Shown piece after piece: positions 46,127 to 57,249 of a DNA stretch of 64,000 bases. Positions within the stretch are counted from its first letter, which is position 1. Each line of letters opens with the position of its first letter. Made by a program: the position numbers and the translations under genes. The stretch is from Tubulanus polymorphus (lineage: Eukaryota; Nemertea; Palaeonemertea; Tubulaniformes; Tubulanidae), in contig NC_134027.1 of NCBI RefSeq assembly GCF_964204645.1, positions 24,540,485 to 24,604,484 on the forward strand, written 5' to 3'. Below the pieces are notes generated by a model, which was not told where the DNA came from, searched no databases, and was given only the letters and a program-made list of their open reading frames with translations.

Positions 46127-46353
46127 TGAATGATTCAAATATACTGCCACGAGACAGACGTTTAGCGCAGATACTGCGCGATATCGCGACCAGTTTACAA
46201 GCACTCGGGGATTATCATCATCTTCGTTATCTATTGCGTCTTGAATACCGCCGGCGGGTGGCAAAGGGTATACGGTTATATAGACGCTTCGAAATCGACT
46301 GGGAAAAGTTAGCACCAAATAACGATGTAAAAACGTTGATTTATAAGCGTTGA
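46127..46353 (+). CDS. Small ORF, basic, unknown
   Basis: From an ATG: MNDSNILPRDRRLAQILRDI, then an Arg/Tyr/Leu-rich stretch (HHLRYLLRLEYRRRVAKGIRL) to a stop, 75 residues. It lies about 125 bases before a fragment shared with the right arm of the inverted repeat at 31.9 kb. No motif is recognised, and chance is possible. Confidence 0.2.
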
Positions 46354-46477
46354 AATGAGACGATATTGTAATTTTATTGAAATTGAGGAAAACCGCGATA
46401 ATCGTGAAGTATATTCAATAACAGAGCGAACGCCAAAATTCGCTATTGTGTATGATTGTTATTTTGGAATGGCAAAA

Positions 46478-46546
46478 TTGATGTCGTAGTGCACATCGAC
46501 TCACACGGAACCCCTTCTATGAACCAGTTATCAATCCATAAAAGCA
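46478..46546 (+). repeat. Third fragment of the inverted-repeat family
   Basis: aattgatgtcgtagtgcacatcgactcacacggaaccccttctatgaaccagttatcaat aligns with 31886-31952 in the same orientation. Confidence 0.6.
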
Positions 46547-48442
46547 TTAGTTGTTAGTCTTTAAGCAGGGTCAGAAAATACAATAAGCCGAAACGGAAAA
46601 AACTCGCCCGTTTCCTTAGATCAATATATATAGTTTTCTCAAATATTCGTGCGCTATGTATAAGTTACAGTAACGCGTGACAATAAGGTAAAAGAAGAAG
46701 TATATTTAGATACAAAATGAATTGCAATAAGGCGGAATGGAGTGTATCGAAATTCGCTCAATGATAGATTAAGCAAATTAACGCGTAGTTGATGATTTGG
46801 TTCGATGAAGTATACGATGTGATACCTTTTCGATGAATATCGCCAGATTGCGCAAGGTTTTACCTTTCGAACGGAAAAGATTTTGTAGACCATTAAAATC
46901 GGGATGTAGACCATTAAATCCAGTCTAGTAATAAATTTGCCTCTCATTTTTTTAAATCCAGTCTAGAAATAAATTTGCCTCTCAAGCTTTGAAAAAAGGA
47001 CACACTAAAAGAAAATGAAATTCGTCTCCATATTACATTTCTGAGGGATTTTATAGTTTCGCTCAATCCGGCGAGAAATGACGGTAGAACTATGTGGATC
47101 CAGTTATTACCGGGGGTAATTCAGCGTTGTACGCCAGTGTTAGCTGTACGATGCTCGGTTATCGTGTCACTGGAATGTTTGTTTCAGTCATCATAATTTA
47201 CACGAAGATGTTTTACTATTTATCACGTTACCGGGTAATCAAACACCTGATGTCTCTTTCACTGTCGTGAGAGTGACGTGTCTTGAGAGTTAACGTCACA
47301 CAATCGCGGCGAAAGCTGGAAACGTCCGCTTCAGACGAAGGGATGAATGTGACCTTCATCTGAAAAGCCTACGTGACTTAAACTCATAAGACGGCGTAAT
47401 AAGATTGAAATCCACATCGAAATGATTTAAAAACGAGATTTATACATCGCCGTCTCGTACGTCTTGAAAATGATCTTTACAGAATTACAGTCCGAAATTC
47501 CGTGTTTTGATTTACAATTATTGAAAAACAGATTTCATCTTTTAAAGTTTAAATCATGTTACTTATTCCTCATTCATTCCTGAGTGTCGCTACTCTATAT
47601 ACCATCAAACGATAATTTTTCATAATTTTGTGACTATGAGGTGTTAAGGTATCGGTGTGGCTATCGGTGTCTTTTTCATTCTCTTGTTCTCATGAAAAAA
47701 TCAAACGAAATTTACCAACCAAATAAATGACAGGGACAATCCCTATTTTAAGATCAAAAACCGACTTTCTTTAAGTGGCGAAAGAGACGAAAACCAGCCG
47801 TATGGAAAACATCTGGTAAAACCTGAATCTGAATAAAAGAAGCCCAGGGACCAGTTCTATATAGACTAGCAGCATAATTAAACTACATTTTTAATTCGTC
47901 AATTGAAATAACCCTTGTTTAAAACTGGTCTCTGAATGTAGCTATGGATTAAATGAAATTGAACACATCAATTGGGAAGATATATTTTACATGAAAAGTA
48001 TCTGAAATCAGAGGAATATCTGAATGGAGATTTTCGCTATCATGCACATCGTTTTAGCCGTAGTTTCTATACTCTGTCCTCGAATACGTTTCAGCTAATA
48101 TTCTTTTTTGCCGTTGCAGTCGAGCCCCGGTAAGCGAGGTTACGCGTTTTTTTTGTAAACTAGCTCGTTTTGTAATTCACGAAACGTCGACGCGACGCAT
48201 CTTAATTAACTGACTGATACCGATACACGCTAGATTCCTCTCTCGAAACACTAACGAGATACTCGTGCTGCACCCGATAAAAACTAAATCAAAGTCAGTC
48301 AATTCGATGCCGATTGAACGCAGCGAGTTCGACGTATTCACTTCACTAAAGCTTTTGACTCTGTTTGCTTTTGAAAGACAATTATTTGCCACCAGTGAAA
48401 TATTTCGTTTCGTATATCATATTTTCAGTTTGCTCGAAGCTA
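46547..48442. other. Non-coding DNA
   Basis: Nothing coding is supported. A short direct duplication (ccattaaatccagtctag[t/a]aataaatttgcctctca) lies at about 46912-46984. A reverse partial copy of the aaaatagggattga family lies at 47718-47757. Confidence 0.4.
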
Positions 48443-49488
48443 CCCAGCTAACAAAAAACCGTTCAAAGAACGTTTTTTAAAAGTTTTTCACTAACGTTTT
48501 AACGTTAATGTTGAACGTTCGTGCAACGTTTGTAGGACGGTTTTTTGTAAATGTATTTTAATGTTCACAGAACGTTTTTGATAACGTTGACTGAACGTTA
48601 CTTCACAAACCTCTCTGCAACCATTGAGCTTGATAAAAACGTTCCAATAACGTCTGTATGACGTTACATTATAACCATGATGTTCTCTTTCATGAGCTAG
48701 AATAAATCTCTTTCAACTAACTAATATTTGAATTATTTTACCTAACTTTTATTTTGTAACTACGTATATATACATGTATAATATCGAAATTATTCACTCG
48801 TAAGTTAGTTCTCCAGTGCACCAGTCGTCGTCGTTACAGCGTAGCTGGCAGCCTTTGTGATTCCTAAAATAAAAAGGAAATAATATAGAAACTTTTATTT
48901 TCATAGTTGTGTTAAGCCTTGAAGTTCATTTCATCCATACATACAGGGATTGTTATGCTTGTTATTGGAGAACAACAGTTAGGTCATTTCATTGATATAA
49001 AACCCGACGAAAAGGTCTCTAACGTGGGTTTCTACATAAAAGATTGTTTCAAAAACATTCTATCGGTATTTTTCCATATATTGAAAGTATCAAAATTTGT
49101 GGATTGAATAACGTACCTTAGTAAATAAACGATTTTTAAATCACTTAAACACGCCGCTTAAAGCTGATTGCTGAACAATGGCGAACACTTCCTGTTTTGA
49201 TATGTCACGAGATCCATCGGTTTCGAATCCCATATTTTTCTTTACTCCCGAAAGTTTGAATCTTGCTTTCCAATGGTATTAAAAACGTAGGAATCCACGT
49301 CGGGATTTGCTTAAAACGGGCTATATTGATGATATCTGACTAAACTAATAATTTGCTGCAGGCTCTTGAATGACAACGTTTAGAAAACCTTCAGAAAACG
49401 TTATCGCCTGAATGTTACATTATAAACTATCACACAACTTTCACGAACGTTTCCGAATGTGTTGTATGAACGTTGTGTGCTAGCTGGG
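48443..49488. mobile_element. DNA transposon-like element, TA target duplication, AACGTT-rich
   Basis: The ends CCCAGCTAACA and, inverted, CCCAGCTAGCACACAACG are flanked by TA on both sides. The first and last 150-200 bases are packed with AACGTT, AACGTTC and GAACGTT blocks (for example ttaacgttaatgttgaacgttcg). The middle is AT-rich and non-coding. TA duplication fits a mariner/Tc1-type or other TA-inserting non-autonomous element. No transposase is visible. Confidence 0.75.
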
Positions 49489-49742
49489 TATGTCCGTTAA
49501 AGGGGTCTTACAACCATGTGGTTTTTCCACTTGAATATATACGCCATTTTGTTGGTCAAACGCGCCGAGCGTTTAGAATGACAGGCCGTCGAAATTTGTA
49601 AAAAATGATTATCTTATATCGTTTATGTATGATGGAAAGTCCAGCGCAAGACAAGGATGAAGCCATTCTTACCAGATATTAAACTTATTTTTAATTTGAA
49701 GATTAAATGATCGCTCAATTGTTCAAATTGGAATGACACGAT

Positions 49743-50587
49743 CAGGGGCGGATCCAGGGGGATGGGTAGACAGTATTGGAAGGAAATTTAAGGGCACCTT
49801 TCTGATCTTAGGGCACACCCAGTATCCAGGTCAATGCGAGCGCCGAAGGCGCGAAGTCCTTTGAGGGGGGTCTGGGGGCCCACCCCATAAAATTTTGAAA
49901 ATATGGTACCATTTAAAGGCTTTTAGAGGGCTTCTAGAGGCTAGCAGAGCAATCCAGAATAAACGAATTCGAGACAAGATTTCAACACATGCGGATAAAA
50001 AATGAAGCTGGCGAACCCATGAAAGAATGGTTGTTGCCAACTTCGCCTAGTGCCCCTATAATCTTTAAAAGTGCCCCTTAACAATTATACAGAATACGGC
50101 TAAGTGCCCCTTCATTGTTAACAATCTGCAAAAATTGCCTCGTCTTCACATTTATCCTTATGTCGTGTGCCATCTTCCAAACCAAAAGTGCCCCTAAAAT
50201 TTTAAAAATTAGGCAAAAAGTGCCCTTTTCTTCAACATTTTCCGCGTATAGTGCCCTCTTCTCAAGTACGAGTGCCCCTTTAGCCCTCCCTGAAAAGGCA
50301 AGGAAGGACAAGGTGCCCTCATCTAAAGCATGAGTGCCCCTTGCAAAACGAAAGTGCCCTTTTTAATTTATCATGATTAAAGGCTTTACAAATATGATTA
50401 TCTCTCCTCACTTTCTTGGCAGCAGTATATACCGATTGATTTTATAATTATGCCCGGATTACGGACACGGAATTAGCGGTTGTTGAAATAATGCCGTCAA
50501 AAATATTGCCGGTGAGATTTCGAAGGGCACTTAAAAATTCTAGACCGTATTGGGCAATACGGCTAATACGGTCTGGATCCGCCCCTG
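49743..50587. mobile_element. Non-autonomous TIR element, ACGAT duplication (CAGGGGCGGAT family, long copy)
   Basis: The terminal inverted repeats CAGGGGCGGATCCAG are perfect for 15 bases and flanked by ACGAT on both sides, a 5-base target duplication. From about 50035 to 50365 the interior carries a degenerate tandem array with the core agtgccccttt at irregular 25-45-base spacing. No transposase ORF is present. It shares ends with 23630-23902. Confidence 0.82.
50040..50365 (+). repeat. Degenerate 'agtgcccct' tandem array
   Basis: About ten occurrences of (a/t)agtgcccc(t/c)t separated by AT-rich spacers, wholly inside the element at 49743-50587. Short interspersed gagtgcccctt and aaagtgccctttt forms are visible. 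Confidence 0.7.
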
Positions 50588-51550
50588 ACGATATTGTATT
50601 AGCGTTGTACACGTCGAGACAATGCCTAAATCTATGGAGGAAGTGCACGGACGTCGCACTGACGTCATTGCCGGGAACGGTGACTCTTCAATTTCAATTT
50701 CAATTTATTTCATAAGAAAGCATGTTATAAGAATATTTACAAAATTATATTATACTTAGAAAATTATATTTAGAATTATATTTACTCTTAACTTCACTTA
50801 GCTGTTAATGTTTGGCGTCCACCATGACGCGCTGTGGGGTCAGGTGCGTTACCTTAGAGGCAAATCAATTCCTTTTTTAATCAAAAAAGGTAGACATTTT
50901 TCTAAAGTGTTACTTGCAATGATACGTAGTTGGTATGATATTTGACTCGTTTTAATTGGTATATATGATGGTTTACGTACGTGACAAAAATTTCGACATC
51001 CATCTCAGGTTTCTCTTAATCCGGCTGTCGTGTTCGTATCGAAATGCAAGGACGGATGTCTACCGTATTGTCGCCTGCAAATGTGTATCGACAAATCAAT
51101 TCTATCTTAATAAATTGAATATTTCAACCGTCAAACTAATAAAAACCGCGCGCGTTTCAGACTCCACGCGGTTAAACCGCGAGTCAGCGGCAGAGGCAAT
51201 AGAATTTCATACGAGGTGGGTTTACACAGACCAGACACGAGTCACTGGCTGTGTGCGGCTGTTATTCAATTACTGTCCTCAAATTCACAGGACACATCCG
51301 GAAATACCGGTGACTGAGTAGAAGGCGTATAAGGCCCTGTAGAAAGAAAATAACCAGATAATTGAGATAAAAACGAGATAATTTCTTAGATTCAGATATA
51401 CATGTATTCTATTCCAAATAGATATATTATATACATCATATGCATCACGATTGATAAAACACTATATCCGCGTTGAAGCGATGTAGAGAGAATCCCACAA
51501 TAATAACGGAAAAACAAAGTCCGAAAACGTAACTGAAGCTAGTAGTTTAT
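50588..51550. other. Non-coding DNA
   Basis: No supported gene. A short (ttcaa)-type run, cttcaatttcaatttcaatttattt, at about 50686 resembles a LINE tail. Confidence 0.35.
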
Positions 51551-51586
51551 CCAACGTTTCGACTACATCCTAATAGTCATCTTCGG
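51551..51586 (-). ncRNA. Hammerhead-like motif of Penelope-like element type
   Basis: On minus: CCGAAGA-T-GACTA ... TAGTC-GAAACG. It resembles the hammerhead core CUGANGA / stem II / GAAA, with one extra base before the stem and C for U at the second position. Stem II is 5 pairs. Penelope-like retroelements are known to carry hammerhead motifs in their terminal repeats. The flanking sequence (ttccgttattattgtgggattctctctacatcgcttc on minus) looks like one of their ends. Confidence 0.4.
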
Positions 51587-51959
51587 GAATAATGAATTAC
51601 AACAGAAATTATGAGATATAATATATATACAATCCAGAGACTAAGTCAAGTAATCAGAGATGATATAAACTAAAGGAAAATGATAATATCGTACCGGTAT
51701 GCATAGACAAACGTTGACAAATTGACAAATCTTGATTTTTACGTATATCAATTGAATACTGTGGACTAATCCACGAGACGTACTCTCGACGAGGAATTGA
51801 CAGGAATTATTATTAATCTTTCTGTCTCGATCTTCGACATAAAGGTCATTCGCGCGCTAATACATCTTCGGAAGTCTTCTCGTTATGAGATTTAGGATCT
51901 GCACTCCTCCGCTCGTCCAGAATTCCGTTTTATCTATCCCGTAAATTCTCGACCCGGGC

Positions 51960-52250
51960 AAGGTTTTATAGACTCCGTGTCAAAAGACATCCATAGGGAT
52001 AAATTCCTTACGTGGGCCTTTAGTTCTGTAGACTGCATCTCAAAGTTACTACCATGGACGTGTAAACTAGATTAATCTAGTTTATACGTCCATGTTACTA
52101 CCAGGGGATTATGCTTATCCTGGACTCAATTAGACGGCGTATCAAAATATCCAGAGATAAATCCTAAACCAAGGCAAATTTCTCAATCCTGAACCTCGGC
52201 CTGCTATAGACTGGGCATCAATGTTATCAATACGGATAAATCTTTACTTG
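51960..52250 (+). repeat. Degenerate minisatellite, unit about 75-90 bp
   Basis: Four diverged units share (t)agactccgtgtcaaaa..atcca.ag.gataaatcctta. Starts lie near 51969, 52029, 52120 and 52206. The second unit is interrupted by the palindrome at 52053-52094. Confidence 0.55.
52053..52094. repeat. 42-bp loop-less palindrome flanked by gttactacca
   Basis: The arms catggacgtgtaaactagat t / a atctagtttatacgtccatg are 21 bases each with one G-T mismatch. The same ten bases gttactacca lie at 52046-52055 and 52094-52103, overlapping both edges. Confidence 0.85.
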
Positions 52251-52871
52251 TCGCAGTTAGAATGGGCATGTATCCGCGATGGTTGGAGAGTGATGTTAAT
52301 ATACCTGAGTTGTCCGGATATATCTGGTATCACGTCACGATGCAATAATATCTATTCAGATCTAAATATAGAATTCTGTGAATATTCTAGTGGGTGGGGG
52401 TGAACGGCGTGTGTAAAACCACCTGCGTACCATACCGCCACACTTCCGTGTTATCCTCCCACTTGCTTTCCCGGATAGGTCAAGGTAGTTGTTAATGCCT
52501 CCTTATTAATCGTTCACACCTCATCTGCGGGCAATCGTTTGTAGCGGACTTTGCCGGGAGCCGAACATTCCGGCCTGGTACGAGCTGGATGGAAGGTTGT
52601 TTGCGTATTGAATTTAGCCTACTTCTATCTAAACATCTAAAAAGACATTCTGTATATTCGACCGACATCGGCTTGTATGTGTACATGGATTTCTGATTTC
52701 AAAATCAAACCCCTTGTTTAGTTCCAGTGGATTATGAATAAAATATGGATTACGATCAAATGAAATAGAATCAATCAATTGAATGAAATAAGAGGGACAA
52801 TTATACTTTTCCAGATAGCAAAATAGCTATCCAAAAATTAACCAAGAACCTTATAATGTCTACTCTGATGT

Positions 52872-53125
52872 TTTTTTTAAATCTTAAAATAGGGATTGAA
52901 CCTGTTATTCATATGATTAATAGAATTCGTTAGATGTTTTCTTTATCTAGTATCCCTTACAAACCCACCACACCTGCCGGGATCGAAACAGGGGGTTAGA
53001 ATTTGGACTCGGAAATCGAAGCACAGACATAGTTGTGTGAATTTTTTGTTTAAATCGAAGAAAATAATTGGGAAATTCGGTTCCTGTTCATTCAAACAAT
53101 CGTCCAACCAGTCTGACCCGGTAAG
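52872..53125 (+). repeat. Interspersed 'aaaatagggattga' family, copy 2
   Basis: Same order as at 6833 and 59930: aaaatagggattgaacctg, tatcccttacaaaccca, cacctgccgggatcgaaac, ggaaatcgaagcacaga, tagttgtgtga, gtttaaatcgaag and ggttcctgttcattcaaacaatc. On minus the last part reads NEQEPNFPIIFFDLNKKF, close to NEPEPKFPITYFDLNRKF in copy 3. Confidence 0.65.
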
Positions 53126-54000
53126 CGACCGATTGGGGTTAATTTTGCTGGCTGCCTGACACTAAGGTTTACTAAGACATGTTGGTAATACTAAAGATCG
53201 TAGAGTATTGTAAATCGCTGTAGATAGAACCCCTTCCAGGACTCGGGGTGAATCCCAAAATAGACAGTATTGTCTGCTGAAATAAAAGATATGAAGTAAA
53301 GAACACGATGAAGTCAAAAGAGAGTATGTATGTTTCACCATGAATTCGAATCCAAGATTCAATCCAATGCCCGATAGACTGGTCGTGTATTGCGTCATAT
53401 TTGCATCAACTGTAAGCGTTGAGCCATTTCGCCGGAAAGAATTGTGATGTCTAATCTACAATACAAAAGTGAAACAAAATTTAGATAAGCGTCGGACGAG
53501 CGAACCGTTCTTAATCTTTTTCCAGCGCGTAATATTCCATACGTACCATACTGTAAATCTGAAAAAGCGGACATTATCATAACACGACTTTCGGTCAATA
53601 TTCGACGGTTTAGAATGTTCCAGACCACGTGTGACACCATCGCTTTTACGATTCTAAGTACAGCTGGACATTACAACCACGTTAGCGCGCGCCATATTTT
53701 CCGAATGTAACTCTGAATATATTGTATCGCGAAACGTATACCCGTTATATTCATATGCGCGCGACGTGTAACGATTCAAATACTTCTAACAACTCGAGCT
53801 GAAGACTTCTCCATTTCAAAACGCCATTCATCTTGTCCGCATCGATTGATCAGTTCATATCGCGGTGTATAGACGAGACGCCTGACGCGTTGAAAAGACT
53901 CGAAACATATAAAGAAGTTATTATGAATGGCGACTGCGTTTTCATTTTTTCGTTTTGCCATTGATTTTTACCTCTGCGCTTCGGATGTTTTTTCTTGCAG
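53126..54000. other. Intronic DNA before exon 2 of the CUB-domain gene
   Basis: No supported gene. It ends in a strong acceptor (atgttttttcttgcag) at 53985-54000. The ATG at 53985-53987 inside this tract is an alternative start that would read MFFLAVYLWLAMVTG in frame with the exon. Confidence 0.4.
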
Positions 54001-54051
54001 TATATTTGTGGCTGGCGATGGTTACTGGATTAATACATCAAATAGCTTTGG
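54001..54051 (+). CDS. Exon 2, signal-peptide core of the CUB-domain gene
   Basis: 51 bases, phase 1 at both ends. The acceptor is TTTTTTCTTGCAG and the donor CTTTGG|GTAAGT. It encodes (L)YLWLAMVTGLIHQIAL, a hydrophobic core. Joined to MATK from 34878-34890 it forms a complete signal-peptide n- and h-region. Joined to the next exon it ends in A-L-A, a signal-peptidase site. The same frame from the ATG at 53985 would also give a plausible signal peptide if exon 1 is not used. Confidence 0.62.
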
Positions 54052-54796
54052 GTAAGTGCATCTTAATGTATTCAGCTCCATGCTTCGGTCGGGTGGGGTA
54101 TTATCTGAAGCGTTGGTTCTTTTTTTCCATTTTGATATGAAAAACTTCGGCCATTAGTGGACTAGTGGGTTCGACCACGTCGATTTCTATTTCGCGACAG
54201 AGCTTCGGCGCTGGAGCATGTCAAGATGGGAAAGGGAGTCTTGACTAACACCACCACCTGGTGGGTAAACTGACTGAAAAAGAATCAATTGCTGAAATTT
54301 TGAATGCTATAATTTAGATAAGCTCTCGATTACAAAACAACTTAAGAATGTGGAATTATATGAATCTTTTAAGCTTGTATTTTGACAGAGTTTTGATAGC
54401 AAATCGACTCAATGCCGGAAATTTTACTCTAAATGTAATGGCCACTTTGATTGGTCCAAATCCAGAGCAAATCGACCAATGAGAATTAAGAACGAGCTCT
54501 TATGTCCCGTTGTTCAGTCATTCAGGACAGCTTCAGTAAAATCGATAAATCCTCTTAAAACATGGCCGACGTTTTTTAGACACTAGTCGTACATTTCTAA
54601 CGGTCAATTTTCAAATAGACTCATTCATCATTTATATCCAAACTACCGAGCAAATCTTTTTCAATCTATGTGTCGTAGGTCAGCTAGTGTACGTTCATTT
54701 CAATTCGTATTGAGTTGCCTTTATGTTTTTAGCGTTCAGCTTCAATAATTGTCAATTCATGATAGTTTATCGTATATACATATATGATTGTTTCAG

Positions 54797-54823
54797 CTAA
54801 AAGTGCCAGGTCGGTTGAGAAAG
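54797..54823 (+). CDS. Exon 3, 27-base microexon of the CUB-domain gene
   Basis: tgattgtttcag|CTAAAAGTGCC...GAGAAAG|gtaaat: nine codons, phase 1 to phase 1, encoding A-K-S-A-R-S-V-E-K. It completes the A-L-A cleavage motif at the end of the signal peptide and links in frame to the CUB exon. Both splice sites and the phase agree, but it is short enough that only a transcript can confirm it. Confidence 0.5.
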
Positions 54824-56319
54824 GTAAATTTGATTATATTCTAAACAAAGCCTGGCTCCTGTACACCCTTGCAACCTCTCTCTCTCTCTATTAACCTATA
54901 TCTCTATTTTCTTTCTCTCTCCCTTTCTAAACCAACTATCATCTCTCCCACTGCAAACTATCTTATCCCTTATGTTAATGGCGTGTAGTATTACTGACTA
55001 TATTTTTCGCATCTGGCAAGTGAAAACGCTTAACAAATTCTTAACTTTATTATACAAATGTACGTTGCGATAAGTTTATGTTTCCTCATGTTTTATTGTC
55101 TTCAAGTTGGTAGAGAGAATGCGCTAAAATACCACAGAGTCCCACATATTAGAGTTTAATTTTGACGCTGAACCGAGTTTCACAGTTGTCTTGGTTCAAA
55201 TTGATTATTGACCCTGTTCCACAGTTGCTGTTTAATCAAATGGTTGGTTTGATTTAACTGGATCCAGTTGCACTGCAGTTGCATGGGTTTAATTTGAAAC
55301 TGGATCCAACTGTACAATGTATAGTTTTGCAGGTTTAATCAGCCGACTCTGGATTCAGTTCCACGGTGTGGGTTTGATCTCCGCGGATAAAGCCTTTTCT
55401 TCTACTCAAAAATATTGAAAGTGACCCCAACTATCTTTCATGCGACCCGTATGTCAAATCTGTTTACACGACTGTGCTATATATTGCGCGGTCGATATTG
55501 AACCAAACCCTCGATACGCGATATAGTTCGTTAAGAAATACACGCCATGGCGAATCCTCGGAGCCGCCCGTCCTTCGTGCCTGGGTAAGGAATTTGATAG
55601 ATTATCGACGAGACGAAGTGGTAAAATTCTTCAGGCTCGACGAACACGCGATAAACGCGATTAAACTAAGAATCCTATACGTGTAACACGCGAGTAGTTT
55701 ACGCTATTTCGAACTGCAGGCAACAAGCTGAATTTACAAATTATAGCTTGTAAAATAAGATAAGAACTATTATCATAAGCCGAAACAAGTCAAACGAACT
55801 GGATCGCTTCTTATCTGAAACATATATGCGCTTGTTATGATTCGCATATGGCTTCAGTATAGGTGTTTTTCCTCTGGCGTTAACGGCTATCTCCAGTCAG
55901 TCGAGAAAGACGACGATATGAATTTTCTTCCTAATTGACGGCGCGAATATTGATGATTCTGTGCCCGAAAGGTATTACATCGCGTTCACGACGACTACAC
56001 GATCGCTTCAAACGTATTCCGTCGTTTATCGATAGATCTTACGCCGTTCGGACACGAACTGCGGACTGATTATAGCTTTAGTGTTCGGGGGACTCCGTCG
56101 TCCAGGACGGCCGGATGGGAATTCCCCAACACCGAGGGCGTACTCTTTTATGACCTCCGAAGTAGTCTCCGTCCGAAATCTCCGGTTGGCTCCACACAAA
56201 ATCCGAATCACAACACCTCGACAGAAAGGAGGTTCTGGAGACTCCCAAAAGTCACGTTACCTATAATAGATTGATTGGAGGCAAACGGATTCTCCGATCT
56301 GATAAAAGAGTTCGCCCCG
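54824..56319. other. Intron 3 of the CUB-domain gene, first part
   Basis: Contains a CT-rich patch (54878-54960) and the degenerate array at 55150-55400. A 70-codon ORF at 55474 starts from GTG and has no motif. Nothing else is recognised. Confidence 0.4.
55150..55400 (+). repeat. Degenerate 'ggatccagttccacagttg' array
   Basis: Five to six copies of (tttaattt)ga(ct)ctggatccagttgcacagttg..gggtttaat at irregular 35-50-base spacing. The related array is at 58840-59060; single units lie near 5365 and 63615. Confidence 0.65.
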
Positions 56320-56321
56320 AG

Positions 56322-56510
56322 AGAGGCGCAGTGGCCACTGGTCCCTGGTCTCGTCAAACCAGGGTTTATGGGTTCGAACCCCGGTGGCGACAGAGTTTCT
56401 TGGTCTTCCCAATTTCGAAAAAGAAACATCGAAGCCGCTAATATAATGCACTTCGTGGCGCTCAGTGGGTTGAAGGAATTTGAAAAAAAAGAGTGAAGAT
56501 CTTTCCCCGG
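56322..56510 (+). mobile_element. tRNA-derived SINE, copy 1 (box A damaged)
   Basis: It aligns with 57040-57237: gagaggcgcagtggcc, then tggtctcgtcaaaccagggtttatgggttcgaaccccggtggcgacagagttt (box B ggttcgaaccc), the same body (aaaaagaaacatcgaa, gtggcgctcagtgggtt) and a short A-tail. About 17 bases after box A are missing. Confidence 0.8.
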
Positions 56511-57039
56511 GAACCCTGAATTCTGTCAACCTTCTCCTAGACACCCGCTGATCAGGTGAACAACTTCCCAGGAAATCCTCAATTCGGTCGGCTGATGATC
56601 TGCCTAAAAAACCCACACTCAATCGGACGGAGATCTTCTCCGACAACCCGCTGTTCTTGTCCTGTCAAGTAAAGGTTCCTCCTCCAAATAGTTTCTTTCC
56701 TCTGAGAACGAGTGTTAGAAATGCGCCGTGAAGTTATAAAATGTACGGAACGGTACATCATCAAAACATCACAACACAAAACAACCTGTTGCACGTTATT
56801 ACACAATTTTCGATAATCAGCCAGTGGTGACATGTTTGGAGTATTGCGCCATAAAACGTGAGGAATTATATACAAACATATGCACCGGGTTTGACTGGAA
56901 ACTGCATTCATGACGATGTAAAAGTGACATTTTTACATCCTATGGATTTGCCTTCATGCATTTGAAAAAGCTGTAAAAGAAAAGCAAGTCGAAATGTAAA
57001 TAAGCAGCACATTCCACGACAAAGTGGATCCAGATTCCA

Positions 57040-57237
57040 GAGAGGTGCAGTGGCCGAGTGGATTAAGCCGCCGGTCACTGGTCTCGTCAATCCAGGGTTT
57101 ATGGGTTCAAACCCTGGTGGCGACAGAGTTTCCTGGTCGAAGGTTCTTCTCTGGTCTCTCCTAATTGGTAAAAAGAAACATCGAACCTGCTTATAATGCC
57201 CTGTGTGGCGCTTAGCGGGTTATGGGTGTTAAAAAAA
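57040..57237 (+). mobile_element. tRNA-derived SINE, copy 2, with 12-bp target duplication
   Basis: The head resembles a class II (Leu/Ser-like) tRNA: box A tggccgagtggattaagc, box B gggttcaaaccc, with tggcgacagag closing. The body is about 100 bases and ends in ttaaaaaaaa. The 12-base duplication atccagattcca flanks it (57028-57039 and 57238-57249), so insertion by LINE machinery is clear. It is not a working tRNA gene. Confidence 0.88.
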
Positions 57238-57249
57238 ATCCAGATTCCA

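Noticed and set aside
57040-57125. Functional tRNA gene
   Set aside because: It has good box A and box B but no proper cloverleaf with a readable anticodon arm, and it is followed by a SINE body, A-tail and target duplication.
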